DNA of 64,000 nt from Chelydra serpentina (GCA_037349315.1 JBAIAC010000001.1:32426001-32490000); one strand, 5' to 3'; positions 45,351 through 55,780 are shown, counted from the first letter of the stretch. The notes: generated from the sequence alone by a model not told the origin. Numbers and translations are program-made.

Positions 45351-47039
45351 CTATTCAGTGTCTACTCGGCGCTTCTTGGCTTGTCTCTTGTATTCATTAA
45401 ATGGAGCATCTCTTGTCACTGTCCAGCAATAGTCTGCAAGCATTGATGGGCTCCATTTGCCCTGATAGCGTTTCTCCATTGTTGCAATGTCCTGGTGAAA
45501 TCGCTCGCCGTGCTCGTCGCTCACTGCTCCGCAGTTCGGTGGGAAAAAAAATCTAGATGAGAGTGCAAAAAATGTATCTTTAGTGACATGTTGCAACCAA
45601 GGCTTTTGTATGCCTTGAGGAGGTTTTCCACCAACAACCTGTAGTTGTCTGCCTTGTTGTTTCTGAGAAAATGTATTGCCACTAACTGGAAGGCTTTCCA
45701 TGCCTTTTTTTCCTTGCCACACAGTGCATGGTCAAATGCATCATCTCGAAGAAGTTCACGAATCTGAGGACCAACAAAGACACCTTCCTTTATCTTAGCT
45801 TCACTTAACCTTGGAAATTTTCCACGGAGGTACTTGTAAGCTGCTTGTGTTTTGTCAATGGCCTTGACAAAGTTCTTCATCAGACCCAGCTTGATGTGTA
45901 AGGGTGGTAACAAAATCTTCCTTGATTCAACAAGTGGTGGATGCTGAACACTTTTCCTCCCAGGCTCCAATGACTGTCGGAGTGGCCAATCTTTCTTGAT
46001 GTAGTGGGAATCTCTTGCACGACTATCCCATTCGCAGAGAAAACAGCAGTACTTTGTGTATCCAGTCTGCAGACCAAGCAAGAGAGCAACAACCTTCAAA
46101 TCGCCACAAAGCTGCCACTGATGTTGGTCATAGTTTATGCACCTCAAAAGTTGTTTCATGTTGTCATAGGTTTCCTTCATATGGACTGCATGACCAACTG
46201 GAATTGATGGCAAAACATTGCCATTCTGCAGCTTTAAGACTCGTCTTCGATGAATCAATGAACAGTCTCCACTCATCTGGATCGTGAACGATGTTGAGGG
46301 CTGCCATCACACCATCGATGTTGTTGCAGGCTACAAGATCACCTTCCATGAAGAAGAATGGGACAAGATCCTTTTGACGGTCACGGAACATGGAAACCCT
46401 AACATCACCTGCCAGGAGATTCCACTGCTGTAGTCTGGAGCCCAAAAGCTCTGCCTTACTCTGGGGTAGTTCCAAATCCCTGACAAGGTCATTCAGTCCA
46501 CCTTGTGTTATGAGGTGTGGTTCAGAGGAGGAGGATGGGAGAAAATGTGGGTCTTGTGACATTGATTGTTCAGGACCAGAAGTTTCATCCTCTTCCTCTT
46601 CCTCGTCTGACTCAAGTGAGAATGATTCTGGTGCATCAGGAAGCGGCAGTCCTTCTCCGTGGGGTACTGGGCGTATAGCTGATGGAATGTTTGGATAATG
46701 CACAGTCCACTTTTTCTTCTTTCACACACCTTTCCCAACTGGAGGCACCATGCAGAAGTAACAATTGCTGGTATGATCTGTTGGCTCTCTCCAAATCATT
46801 GGCACTGCAAAAAGCATAGATTTCCTTTTCCTGTTCAACCACTGGCGAAGATTTGTTGCACAAGTGTTGCAGCATATGTGTGGGGCCCACCTCTTGTCCT
46901 GATCTCCAATTTTGCAGCCAAAATCAAGGTGATAGGCTTTCTTAACCATAGTGGTTATACTGCGCTTTTGTGATGCAAAAGTCACTTCACCAAAAACATA
47001 GCAGAAGTTATCTGCACTGTTCACACAAGTACGAGGCAT
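45351..47039 (-). pseudogene. Large transposase-like or orphan ORF, broken (about 560 residues)
   Basis: On the minus strand an ATG at 47039 opens a protein that can be followed to a stop at 45351. The N-terminal block (46722-47039) has cysteine clusters: ADNFCYVFGEV, FGCKIGDQDK, HICCNTCATNL and NCYFCMV, suggesting zinc binding with one Cys replaced by Phe. It is followed by HYPNIPSAIRPVPHGEGLPL and an acidic SDEEEEEDE tract. The middle block has LPSIPVGHAVHMKETYDNMK, CCFLCEWDSRA, LPPLHIKLGLMKNFVKAID and MSLKIHFLHSHLDFF. The end has AVSDEHGERFHQDIATMEKR, YQGKWSPSMLADYCWTV and KRQAKKRRVD. Damage: one TGA after PPVGKGV at about 46722, a frameshift near 46220, and a frameshift in an A8 run near 45541-45548. 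It has no introns. I recall multi-copy predicted proteins like this in invertebrates and reptiles, but cannot assign a superfamily. Confidence 0.72.
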
Positions 47040-47714
47040 CTCTGCTCACTTTGGCTAAACAGAAATGTGTCCCTTTGCAAAATCAAACACTGACAAATAA
47101 GAGAGCACGACACTGTATGATTTCTAGAGCTGATATAGGGCAATTTGTTCAGCAGAGTGATGTAAGCTTCATTATGATTGCATCATCCATGACTTCTAGG
47201 AATAACATGATGCAATTCATATCATGTATGATGCAATACCAGCTTCAGATTGCATCATTCATTGTTTTGCCTAAAAAGCAAGTACTGTCCAAACCTAGTC
47301 ATAGATTTATTCATAGATCCAGTCAAAGATGTATTTTAGTCATTTCTGGTTTAAATTGAGATCCCTTCCCTTTATGACTCACTTATCCTCCGCCATTCCC
47401 AAGTCAAGGGTCGTATATACTGACCCAATAGCATGTCTTGAAAACTAGAGCCAATCAACAATTTTAAGCATCATTTTTGTTCTCAGTGACCCAGAATTAG
47501 TAAAGTTTGACTACATTTATTTCAGAAGCATTTTGCTGTAGAGCAGTGAAATTAAACATTTCATTAAAATAATAGGTTTCTCAAGAATGTCCATCACAAG
47601 AATTTTATTAAAATATTTAAAAAAAATTATGTTACCATCTTGAAGTGTGACTGCTGTTCTGGCAGATCTTACAGAAGCTTCTGTAGATGTAGACATCTCT
47701 CTGGAAATCCTTTT
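47040..47714. other. Flank of the transposase-like ORF
   Basis: Between 47160 and 47260 the word TGATTGCATCAT / ATGATGCAAT occurs several times in both orientations (near 47176, 47207, 47228, 47250), a possible subterminal binding-site cluster. The rest has no recognised feature. Confidence 0.45.
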
Positions 47715-48010
47715 GGCCGTGTCTATCCTACCACGTATGTCAGCAAAACTTATGTTGCTCAGGGGTGTGAAAAAACACACTCCTGAATGACATAGGTTTT
47801 GCTGGCTTAAGTGGTAGTGTGCACAGTGCTATGTCGGTGGGAGAGCGTCTCCTGCTGACATAGCTACTGCTGCTCGTTGGGGATGATTTAATTATGTCTA
47901 TAGGAGAGCTCTCTCCCGTCGGCATAGAGCAGCTACACGGGAGAACTTACACTGGCGCAGCTGCATTGGTACAGCAGTGCCGCTGTAAGATCTCTAGTGT
48001 AGACATAGCC
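47715..48010. mobile_element. MITE (296 bp), possibly Harbinger-like
   Basis: Terminal repeats GGCCGTGTCTATCCTA and (reverse complement of the right end) GGCTATGTCTACACTA agree at 13 of 16 bases. TTT borders both ends. Inside are two palindromes: CAGCAAAACTTATGT ... ACATAGGTTTTGCTG and GGAGAGCTCTCTCC. Confidence 0.75.
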
Positions 48011-48478
48011 TTTAGCAATAACGGATGGAAGGGTGAGGTAGAGTACTGGACATTATTACAGGTTTTCCCTCTCCCCTGTTTTCACTGACATAGCAGAAAG
48101 TCTACATAAAGCTTTCTACCCAAATGGTCTTCATTTTCTGCAACACTGGAAAATGATTACAGGTTAAAAAAAAGTCTGGCAAGGATCACCAAAAGGTGAA
48201 CATTATTGAATGTTCTGAAATAATATCTCAAGTGCGCTACATGATTCAGGCAAATCACATTGTTTCAACAAAGAGCAATGCATGGCGCATGCCTCACCTA
48301 CAAATATTAGAAGACTTCCTTGTTGATTGTTTAGTAGGGTTAAGAAGATGGAGAGAGCTATTCTGCCCTCAGATACTCCCGTGCAATTCCTGTCTGAATC
48401 TAGAAAATGACAGACTCATCTGCAGTCTGACGCGTTGTCTGATTAAACCATCACCATGTCGATCATTGTTGCTACCAC

Positions 48479-49364
48479 TGTTATATAATTGCAACAAATC
48501 TTGTACAAAATGTGTCAAGTAAGGTGTTTATACAAAGGGTATGATTTGCTGGTTATGATTATGCTATTTGTATGCATGTATCATTTTTGTATTTGAAATT
48601 ATGAGCATTGGCTCTATATCTGGATTTCAAATATTTGCTCCTGGGGTAACATCCACAAGGTATTTAACCTGCACATCTTGATGAGCCACTTAATTTGAAT
48701 AGTCCCTTCAAGGAACATTTAACTCACAATGGAAGACGCTCACCTACCCTGAATGGACTTTCCTGTGAACATGTTGTTTGAGGTACAGGTAATGACTTCT
48801 ACTGTGACTAAGCGGAATCATGCATGGACATGTGACTCCAAACACCATCTTGTCACCTGTGATTTTCCACTAGCTGTGCCCAGGGCTTTGTTTGAAACAA
48901 TGGGTTTCCCTCCACATGGCAGAAGCTATAAAAGGCGCTGGAAACATCTCCATTTTAGAAGCAACAAAGAGTCCTGTGGCACCTTATAGACTAACAGACG
49001 TATTGGAGCATAAGCTTTTGTGGGTGATCCAGACTAACATGGCTACTCCTCTGATACCTGATCTCCATTTTGTCTCTTTCCTAATCCATCCTCTTTCCTG
49101 CTCCAGCCTCTGAACTATGAATTTATGCTAATGGACGCATTCTAGCCAAGGAACTGAAGATCTTCCAATGATTTGGAAGCAACCAGAGACTTGACTTAAG
49201 CTAGCAGTTTGCCAATCCTTTAGTATCTAAAATCTAAAGGTTTATTTATAAGAGGAAAGAAAGGTGAGAGTTAAAATTGGTGAAAGGAATCAAATACATA
49301 CAACATGTGCAAAGTTCTTGGATCAGGCTTATAGCAGTGATGGAATAAACTGTCTAAGATGACA
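48479..49364 (+). mobile_element. Probable solo LTR with a Penelope fragment inside
   Basis: The sequence starts near TGTTATATAATTGCAACA and shares a series of short words with the LTR at 21936 (CTATTTGTAT..ATGTATCA, TTGTATTTGAAA). A TATA box GAAGCTATAAAAGGCG is at 48922-48937. It is interrupted by a Penelope fragment at 48957-49060. The right end (near AAGATGACA) is a guess, and no clear target duplication was found. Confidence 0.5.
48957..49060. mobile_element. Penelope-derived fragment, collapsed hairpin (104 bp)
   Basis: It contains CAACAAAGAGTCCTGTGGCA, CCTTATAGACTAACAGACGT and ATTGGAGCATAAGCTTTTGT, then jumps to GATCCAGACTAACATGGCTA and ends CTCTGATACCTG-like. An 11-bp duplication ATCTCCATTTT flanks it (48946-48956 and 49061-49071). 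Confidence 0.88.
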
Positions 49365-49679
49365 ACTTAGAACTTATGAAGTTTGGGAAGAGGGATACAA
49401 TTAAAATATGTACCATTTTATATACATTTTTGTTTCTGTGTTTTTTCTGAAGTACACATTGACTGTATGTGATTTCCCTTCAATCCAGCCATTATTAGTT
49501 GGTGAATTTCTTGTAGGCAAACAACGGAAAGGTAGAATTTGAAGGAATTTGAAAAAAGAAAGGGCTTATGGATCAGTTTGAAGTAGGGTATTCCATTTGT
49601 GGGGGGGAGTATGGAATAAAGTATGGAAATAGTTGTGGGAGAAATTAATAAGTAGGTGGTCAAGGCGAGTATCATTGGT

Positions 49680-50010
49680 AGAGTGCAGAAGGTAAGAGGT
49701 GACTGACCATCTTCATGTACCTGCTCTGAGAATTCTGAAGAGCCTGGATGTAGAGGACAAGAGATTGATCTTGATGTTATGGAAAGGGAATTGAAAGGAT
49801 TTGGAGGATGTTGAACAGGGGAAGAGGGAACATGATCAGAAAGATGAGAGAGGAAGTTGATCTTAGTAGCTGTGTTCTGAATATATTGAAGAGATGGAAA
49901 TCTCTAGTCTCACCTGTGGAACCAAAAGGCAAGAAAGGAGGAGCATAGCCCAAGGGAGTATCTTGAGTCCCACTGAAGGTAAGCCAACTGTGCAGAGCCC
50001 GGTAGGACAT
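49680..50010 (-). repeat. Possible L2-like LINE remnant
   Basis: GA-rich on the + strand (TGATCAGAAAGATGAGAGAG, GAAGTTGATCTTAGTAGCTG, TGTTCTGAATATATTGAAGA). The same kind of text recurs at 55.4 kb. Reading on the minus strand gives no clear motif, so this is weak. Confidence 0.3.
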
Positions 50011-50194
50011 CCAAACCCTGTTCCCATCCCAACAAGATATTGCCTCCCTTTCCCAGAGCAGCAGGGGCCTATGCTCCTGTGGTGGTGGGTATGGGGCTAG
50101 GTAGCTTTCTCCCTGGCTCTTCTGGCTGCTCCTCCTCTCTTTTCTGGAGACTGTCTACAGATTTGGGCAAACATCATGCATTGTTAACACTGTA

Positions 50195-50345
50195 AGTCAA
50201 GCTTTTAAGCTTTTCTCCACTACCATGAAGGCTAGAAATATATATGTATTTAAAAAAATCAAAGCTGATAGTCTGATGCCATCATGTAACTCTGGGAGCC
50301 AGGGACTTAATCGTGCTTATTGTGTCTATGCCATAATCTGGGCTT
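50195..50345 (+). repeat. Unnamed old dispersed repeat, copy 2
   Basis: AAGCTTTTAAGCTTTTCTCC, CATGAAGGCTAGAAA, AAAGCTGATAGTCTGATGCC and GGGAGCCAGGGACTTAATCG match the order of the copy at 18715-18900. Confidence 0.6.
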
Positions 50346-50441
50346 TCCTCTGGGCATCTCAAATTCCACTTATAGGGAGACAAGCTTGAGAAGACAATCA
50401 GAATCCAGCAGAGCACATGTGATAATATTTTGAATATCTGG

Positions 50442-51159
50442 TGTGACGGGGCAAGGCCAGATGGCCATAGGAAAGTAATGAGAAACAGGTATGTTAGCCC
50501 TAGGCTAAACAAATCCCTATTACCATGGTAACCAAATGGCAGTTGCTCCAGGTTAATCAAGACACCTGGGGCCAATTAAGATCCTTCCAGAAAGCAGTGG
50601 AGACAGCTAGGTTGATTGGGACACCTGAAGCCAATTAGGGGCTGACTGAAACTAGTTAAAAACCTCCCACTTAGTCAGACGGGTGTGCATGTCAGGAGCT
50701 GTGGGAGGAAGTTGAACTGTTGGAGAGACTGAGCAGTACACATCATATCAGACACAAGGAAGGAGTCCCTGAGGTAAGGGTGAAGTGGAGCTTGAGAAAG
50801 TGGGAGCTGCTGTGGGGAAGTATCCCAGGGAATTGTATGCGTCCTATTTCTAAAAGGTCAGCTACCATAGCTGATACTATTAGGGTACCTGGGCTGGAGC
50901 CCGGAGTAGAGGGCGGGCCTGGGCTCCCCCCTTTGCTCCCCCTGATTAATCACTGAGACTGGGAGACAACAGAGACTGTGCAAGGGAGGATAGCTTCTCC
51001 TCACCGCCCTTGCTGGCCTATGATGAAAATGGCTCAGTAGGCTGTGACCGTTGCCTCTAGAGAGAAGGGCTACATGGAGGGTCACAGTGAGCCTCTGAGG
51101 CTAGCGAAATCCACCAGGAAATGCGGGATCCACGGAGACAAGGACAGAGCTTTATCACA
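50442..51159 (+). mobile_element. Solo LTR (718 bp)
   Basis: It begins TGTGACGGGGCAAGGCCAGA and ends ...GAGCTTTATCACA, with TGTGA/TCACA termini. A perfect 4-bp duplication CTGG lies at 50438-50441 and 51160-51163. TAGTTAAAAACC at about 50655 may serve as a TATA-like site. I recall this LTR as frequent in turtle genomes. It appears to have landed in the L2-like LINE that continues at 51160. Confidence 0.85.
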
Positions 51160-51917
51160 CTGGACAACTACAGTGAGTAGCATTTCAAGCAAGAAGAGAT
51201 TAGAGTACCACTACATTTTACTTTCCATTTCAAGTCCTGGTCAAGGGAAAGGGCCTGGAAGATTACTAATGAGATCTGATATAGTGGTAACAACAGAGAA
51301 TGTAGGGATAGTGAGGAATTTGGAGATAAGAGCAAAAGTTCACTGTGGATTCATGTTTAGTTTAAATGGATGGCAAGACATCCAGGAGGAAATGTCAGAG
51401 AGACAGGCTGAGATATGATACCAAATTGATGGGGTCAGATCAGGAACATAAATAAATATTTGTGAATCATCTACCTAAATATTGTAATTGATGCCTTGTG
51501 AGCAAATCACAGAAAGATCACCCAGAGGGAGCAAAGGTAGAAGAGGAGGCAAGGATGGAATTCTGTTGGGATCCTTACTGAAAGGGAGGAGGATCCGTCA
51601 AAAGAGACACTGAAGAAATGACCAGAGAACCAGAAGAAGACAGAGTTACAAAAGCTGTGCAAGGACAAGATGTTGAGACAGAGAATATTACTGTGTCAAA
51701 AGCAGCAGAGAGGTCCAGGAGAACGAAGATAGAATAGAGGCCCTGAGACTTTGCCACAACATGTTTTTTAAATACTTTAATTAGAACAGTGTCCAGTGAA
51801 GAAGAGAGTGGGGGACAAACCAGGTTGGAATAGTTCTAATTTGGGTTAAGAAGAGATGGTGCATTCAGTGGCTTTGAAAATGAGGGGAAGAAGGTCAATA
51901 GGGCAGTCATCATAGAG
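51160..51917 (-). pseudogene. L2-like LINE reverse transcriptase, decayed
   Basis: On the minus strand the frame 51575-51757 contains IFVLLDLSAAFDTV, the palm motif of L2/Rex1-type LINEs. Further down the same strand VDDSQIFIYVPDLTPS (about 51420-51470) stands where the catalytic FADDTQIYL is expected, and SLSDISSWMSCHPFKLN follows (about 51370-51415). The GVPQGS block between is degraded. Upstream text as far as the hAT element at 51918 looks like the preceding linker. Confidence 0.68.
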
Positions 51918-52078
51918 GGGTGGTTCTCAACCTATTTACCATTGTGGGCCACATATGCAGTTCTCTCCATGTTATCTGGGCCACGTCCACACAATATATA
52001 TATACTACCTGTATGGCCCTGAGGATGTCACATGGGCTGCAGCTGTGTGCTGATTGGCCCAGGGGTTGAGAACCACTG
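51918..52078. mobile_element. hAT-type non-autonomous element (161 bp)
   Basis: The left end GGGTGGTTCTCAACC and right end GGTTGAGAACCACTG are inverted repeats, the left having mutated from CAGTGG. Flanks TCATAGAG and TTGTAGAG match in 6 of 8 bases. Confidence 0.8.
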
Positions 52079-52424
52079 TTGTAGAGATAATTGGGGTCAA
52101 AATATGTGGTTTGTTTTTCTAAAGATGGTGAGATAAACATATTTAATTTATGAGAGGAATGATCTAAAGGAGATCAAAGTCTCGAGAGTAAGGATGAGAA
52201 GTCAGGAGGTGGCAGGGAATCAGAAGTACTTATTTGGTATTTATTATAATGTTAGTATTGTTTTAATACTTCAAATCTTCAGTGCTTATTTTTACTGTGC
52301 CAAGCCTGTTCAAATATCCACTATTTTATATGAAATCTTAATGAAAATGTTAAAACAAGGATCACTTGCAAGCAGCTATGGTAGTCTCTTATTCTGTCCT
52401 TTTCTTTTCTTTTTTTTTTGGTAG

Positions 52425-52554
52425 AAAAGTGACAATAATGGAAGACCCTGATCAGAACATTCATCTGAAAAACCTGTCTCTTCAGCAAGCAAGCAACGAG
52501 GAGGAAGCACTGAACCTTCTTTTTTTGGGAGACACTAATAGGATGATTGCAGAG
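52425..52554 (+). CDS. KIF6: KIF6 exon preceding switch I (partial gene)
   Basis: The first base completes the split proline codon from the previous exon. The exon then reads KVTIMEDPDQNIHLKNLSLQ and continues QASNEEEALNLLFLGDTNRMIAE, ending on a codon boundary before gtaaga. In kinesins this segment leads directly into switch I (the N-x-x-S-S/T-R-S-H motif), which must lie on the next exon. I did not find that exon between 52.6 and 64 kb. The acceptor polypyrimidine tract is long and T-rich. Nothing in the exon is broken. Together the three exons cover about 129 residues of the motor domain. Confidence 0.95.
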
Positions 52555-53516
52555 GTAAGAATCAAGTTTACTGGTACAAATTTTATCTTAAAATAGTTAT
52601 AAATATTCTCATATAACAACTGCTTAACCAGTGCAGGAGGCCGACATGAAATGGCTTCTTTTTGAACAGATGTCCATTATGAAAATGGAATAAGCATGTT
52701 TCTATTTTCTGCACTTAAGTTTTTCACTTTGTGAAGAGCTTTCAAATATTTGTACTTTGTTTTTCTAAAGAGTATTTATTTGTTTCACTGTTTCAGAAAT
52801 ACCATAATACTGTCTTTCTCTGTGCAGTTGGTACCTCACTGTCTAGTAAATATGTGACTCTGGTTGTCAGCTATGTAATAATTTATCATTGCAATTAAAA
52901 CATAAATGCAGCCTTTTTGAATAAAAGCACATAGACTGACTTTGGGATATTATGTGTGTCCCACATGTATGCACATAAAAAGATCTGAACAATCATCATT
53001 TTATATGGCATTGTTAAAACTTCTTCCAGACATACTGGCTTGCATTTGAAGTGGTTACAGTAACAGTTAACAGCCCCTGTATTTCCCCCCCAAATAATAT
53101 GCTTGTGTGGTGTGTACTACAGGGGAAAAGAAACAAACACTGGTATACTCTGTGTTTAAAATGAACATTAGTAGATATGCTATGATGAGGTTGCTTTAAT
53201 TGATTCTGCAAAATTCATGTAGCATAAGATATTTGTGTATATATTGTGGCCATTCTGAACTCAGAAACCATCAATTTTTCTCTCATATTCAGTAGTTGAA
53301 AATGAAATGTAGACATAAAAGGCACATAGTAGCAAGGCATTGTCAGCCTCTGAAATTATGAGATGTCTTTTCTACTTCCTAGCAGCATGCTCAACACAGC
53401 TATTTGCATCTTAGAAGTTTGTAATTTATTCAAGAGGTCTGTTCTGAAAAAAATACAAGGTAGCCCTCAACCCCCATTGACTGATACGTACACACCCACA
53501 GACTAAGGGACCTCTA
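52555..53516. other. Intronic DNA after the third KIF6 exon
   Basis: No exon or element recognised; the next KIF6 exon, expected to start with switch I, is not here. Confidence 0.5.
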
Positions 53517-53815
53517 TACTTACTTCCTGGTTCGGCGGGAAGCAATCGATCTTCTGGGATCGATTTATCGGGTCTTGTCTAGACGCGATAAATTGATCCC
53601 AGAAGTGCTCGCCGTCGACACCAGTACTCCTGCTCCGCGAGAGGAGTACGCGGAGTCGACGGGGGAGCCTGCCTGCTGCGTCTGGACCCGCGGTAAGTAC
53701 CTTTTAGTTCGAACTAAGATACTTCGACTTCAGCTACGTTATTCATGTAGCTGAAGTTGCGTATCTTAGTTTGAACCGGGGGGGGGGGGGGGGCGCGGTT
53801 AGTGTGGACCAGCCC
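53517..53815. mobile_element. Three-hairpin MITE, copy 2
   Basis: Ends are GGGACCTCTATACTTAC and (reverse complement) GGGCTGGTCCACACTAAC. It shares with copy 1 the CTTGTCTAGACGCGATAAAT word and the hairpin CTTCAGCTACG ... CATGTAGCTGAAG. Interior arms: GGGATCGATTTAT/ATAAATTGATCCC, GTCGACACC.../GAGTCGAC, and TTCGAACTAAGATAC/GTATCTTAGTTTGAA. A G17 run at about 53778-53794 lies near the right end. Confidence 0.72.
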
Positions 53816-54780
53816 TTAGAAAGGAACACTTAAATCCATAATGTGTTCATTCAAGAAGCTGACACTTTTGACTACAGCAGTGAGAATACCCTCGTTCTGG
53901 AATTTGTTATAACATTGAAAAATATTGGAGGATCTGTCTTCATAATGATGGCAAATAAGGCTTCTAGTTTTTTGGCATCTGAAAAGCAAAATATTTGGGC
54001 AGGGTTTTTATCACATATCTTGGCTTCTGTAAAACATTATTTTCTGGCCATTTTAAGAGTGTCTGTGTGTGCATGCGTGCATGGGTTTTTACCTGACTGT
54101 CGGAATCAAAATTCTGAGAAGGAAGAGCTTACTGGGGGAAGGGGAAAGGACTTAGTAATCACTTTTTTAAACTAGGTTACTAACTTCACATTTACAGAAA
54201 AATGTCAGAAGCTACTATGGTAACCAGAAAACATTTGCAAAACATAGTCCCAAAACCTGGTATACAAAATCATGTTTTCCTTAGGGGTTATTTTCATGTA
54301 TTCTAGTTGCAGCCAGCATTTTCAGGAAAAATTATTAAGAAAAGATACATACTTGTTAGTCCATAACATTAAAAACGATCCCCAAACCTCTACTATTATC
54401 CTTCATACAACCTAGTGTTTTCTTAAAGCTAGTAACGGGAACTGCATGTTAATTAGTGATCTTGATCTCATAATTCTAAATGAAAAAGATGAACTGCTCA
54501 GAATTACTTGGAAAAATGCCAGCTGTGACTGAACCCTTTACTGGTTGAAATTACAAAAAGTATCTTCATGTTACTTGCAGCACTACATAGGGGAAGGACA
54601 ATTTTCAAACTTGAGTGCCTTAATAAGATGTTCACATCTTTCAATGGCTGCTTTTTATCCACACTTAGCTATATAAAGGATTATTTACTAGATGATCTTT
54701 ATGTCTAAATGCAAGATTTTGATATCCTGTTAAGGTACCCAGGTTTGAAAATTGGGCTATGTTACTTGATGTAATAAACT
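53816..54780. other. Intronic DNA, no gene recognised
   Basis: The open frame 53843-54175 has no known domain or codon signal. No element ends were seen. Confidence 0.4.
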
Positions 54781-54781
54781 T

Positions 54782-54993
54782 GGGGAGGAGGGATAGCTCA
54801 ATGGTTTGAGCATTGGCCTGCTAAACCCAGGGTTGTGAGTTCAGTCCTTGAGGGGGCCATTTAGGGATCTGGGGCAAAAAAATCTGTCATGGGTCCTGAC
54901 AGAGTACTTGGTCCTGCTAGTGAAGGCAGGGGACTGGACTCGATGACCTTTCAAGGTCCTTCCAGTTCTATGAGATAGGCATATCTCCATTAA
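54782..54993 (+). mobile_element. Tortoise tRNA-derived SINE (Cry I-like) with LINE-like tail
   Basis: The head carries RNA polymerase III promoter boxes: box A in GGATAGCTCAATGG (54791-54804) and box B in GAGTTCAGTCC (54837-54847). TTTGAGCATTGGCCTGCTAA and CCAGGGTTGTGAGTTC show the tRNA-related body. The tail GGGACTGGACTCGATGACCT, TTCAAGGTCCTTCCAGTTCT resembles a CR1 3' end, the usual partner for mobilisation. This SINE is known from cryptodire turtles. It is not a functional tRNA gene. Confidence 0.9.
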
Positions 54994-55149
54994 CTAAACT
55001 GTGTTCCTTAGTCTTTAATTTTAAAGGGGTAGTTTCATTGACTTATTTGTTTATTCATATTCTTTCATTCATCATTGTGAAATGTACACACTGCGTTACA
55101 AACAGTATAAGACCATGTTCCCTACCCTAGTATGCTTAGAATCTGATCA

Positions 55150-55780
55150 AGATAAGATTCTGGGCAGCAGTTCAGGGAAGAGAGTCTGTGTGGAAATTAT
55201 TATTGAAGGGAACAAGATAGGAAGGATTCATGGAAGAACTGGGTCTCTGGAAGAATTTGAAGAAAAGAGAGGATGCTTCGTGGAAAGGTTGTGGTAAAGT
55301 GTTCCAAGTATAAGGGCAGCTGGAAGCCCAGAGGGGAAGAATGAGAGTAGCACAGGGGTGAGAAAAACGAATAAAAGGAAATCGAAACCGAGAAGTAGGC
55401 ATGAGCAAGATTGTGTACAACTCTGATGGTGAGGACAGAACTCTAATTTGACAGAGTAAGAGACTGGAAGCTAATAAAGGTGTTCAAGGAGAAGGATAGC
55501 TTGTTCTTAGTGGTGAAAGGGGGAAATGACTTCAGTAGTGATATTTTAAGAGGCTGGAAGGAGAACTTATGGTAATCAAGGTAAGAGAATTAATTAAGCC
55601 ATGGTTAAGGCTGTTAGTAGTGGGGATGAAAATGAGGGAAGGGTATATTTTTGGTGATACTAAAAAGAGGAGGAGTCATCAGGACTTACTAAGAGGACTG
55701 CCTTTAGGGGAAGTAGTATGGACAAGGGTCAATGATGACACTAATGTTGCAACCCTGGGAAACAGAAAGATAGTGATCTT
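55150..55780 (-). repeat. Possible LINE remnant, GA-rich
   Basis: On the minus strand, text such as HPCATLILPLWASSCPYTWN TLPQ recalls the 'WNSLP' end of LINE proteins, but the region is too decayed for certainty. Confidence 0.3.

Larger units (their letters stand above)
39041..52424 (+). other. KIF6: KIF6 intron, about 13.4 kb
   Basis: This intron begins gtgagt and ends with a long T tract and ggtag. It carries a hAT right end and 30-bp inverted repeat near 41.1 kb, a non-LTR reverse transcriptase relic at 43.8-44.4 kb, the unnamed transposase-like ORF at 45.35-47.04 kb, a MITE at 47.7 kb, LTRs at 48.5 and 50.4 kb and an L2-like LINE at 51.2-51.9 kb. The splice phases on both sides agree (two bases left over, one base supplied). 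Confidence 0.9.

Noticed and set aside
46390..46698. + strand ORF with a serine run
   Set aside because: It is the antisense of the acidic tract of the minus-strand ORF, whose conserved blocks support the other strand.
29574..52554. KIF9 instead of KIF6
   Set aside because: [28 protein letters not shown] and VTIMEDPDQNIHLKNL agree with KIF6 as recalled and not with KIF9.
53778..53794. G17 run as a regulatory G-quadruplex
   Set aside because: It lies in a MITE and is the kind of tract prone to length error; nothing else supports regulation.
53843..54175. 110-residue ORF
   Set aside because: It begins at the edge of a MITE, has no homology I recognise and no splice or codon evidence.
54782..54860. 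Possible tRNA gene
   Set aside because: It has A and B boxes but lacks a foldable cloverleaf and is fused to a LINE-like tail, so it is a SINE.
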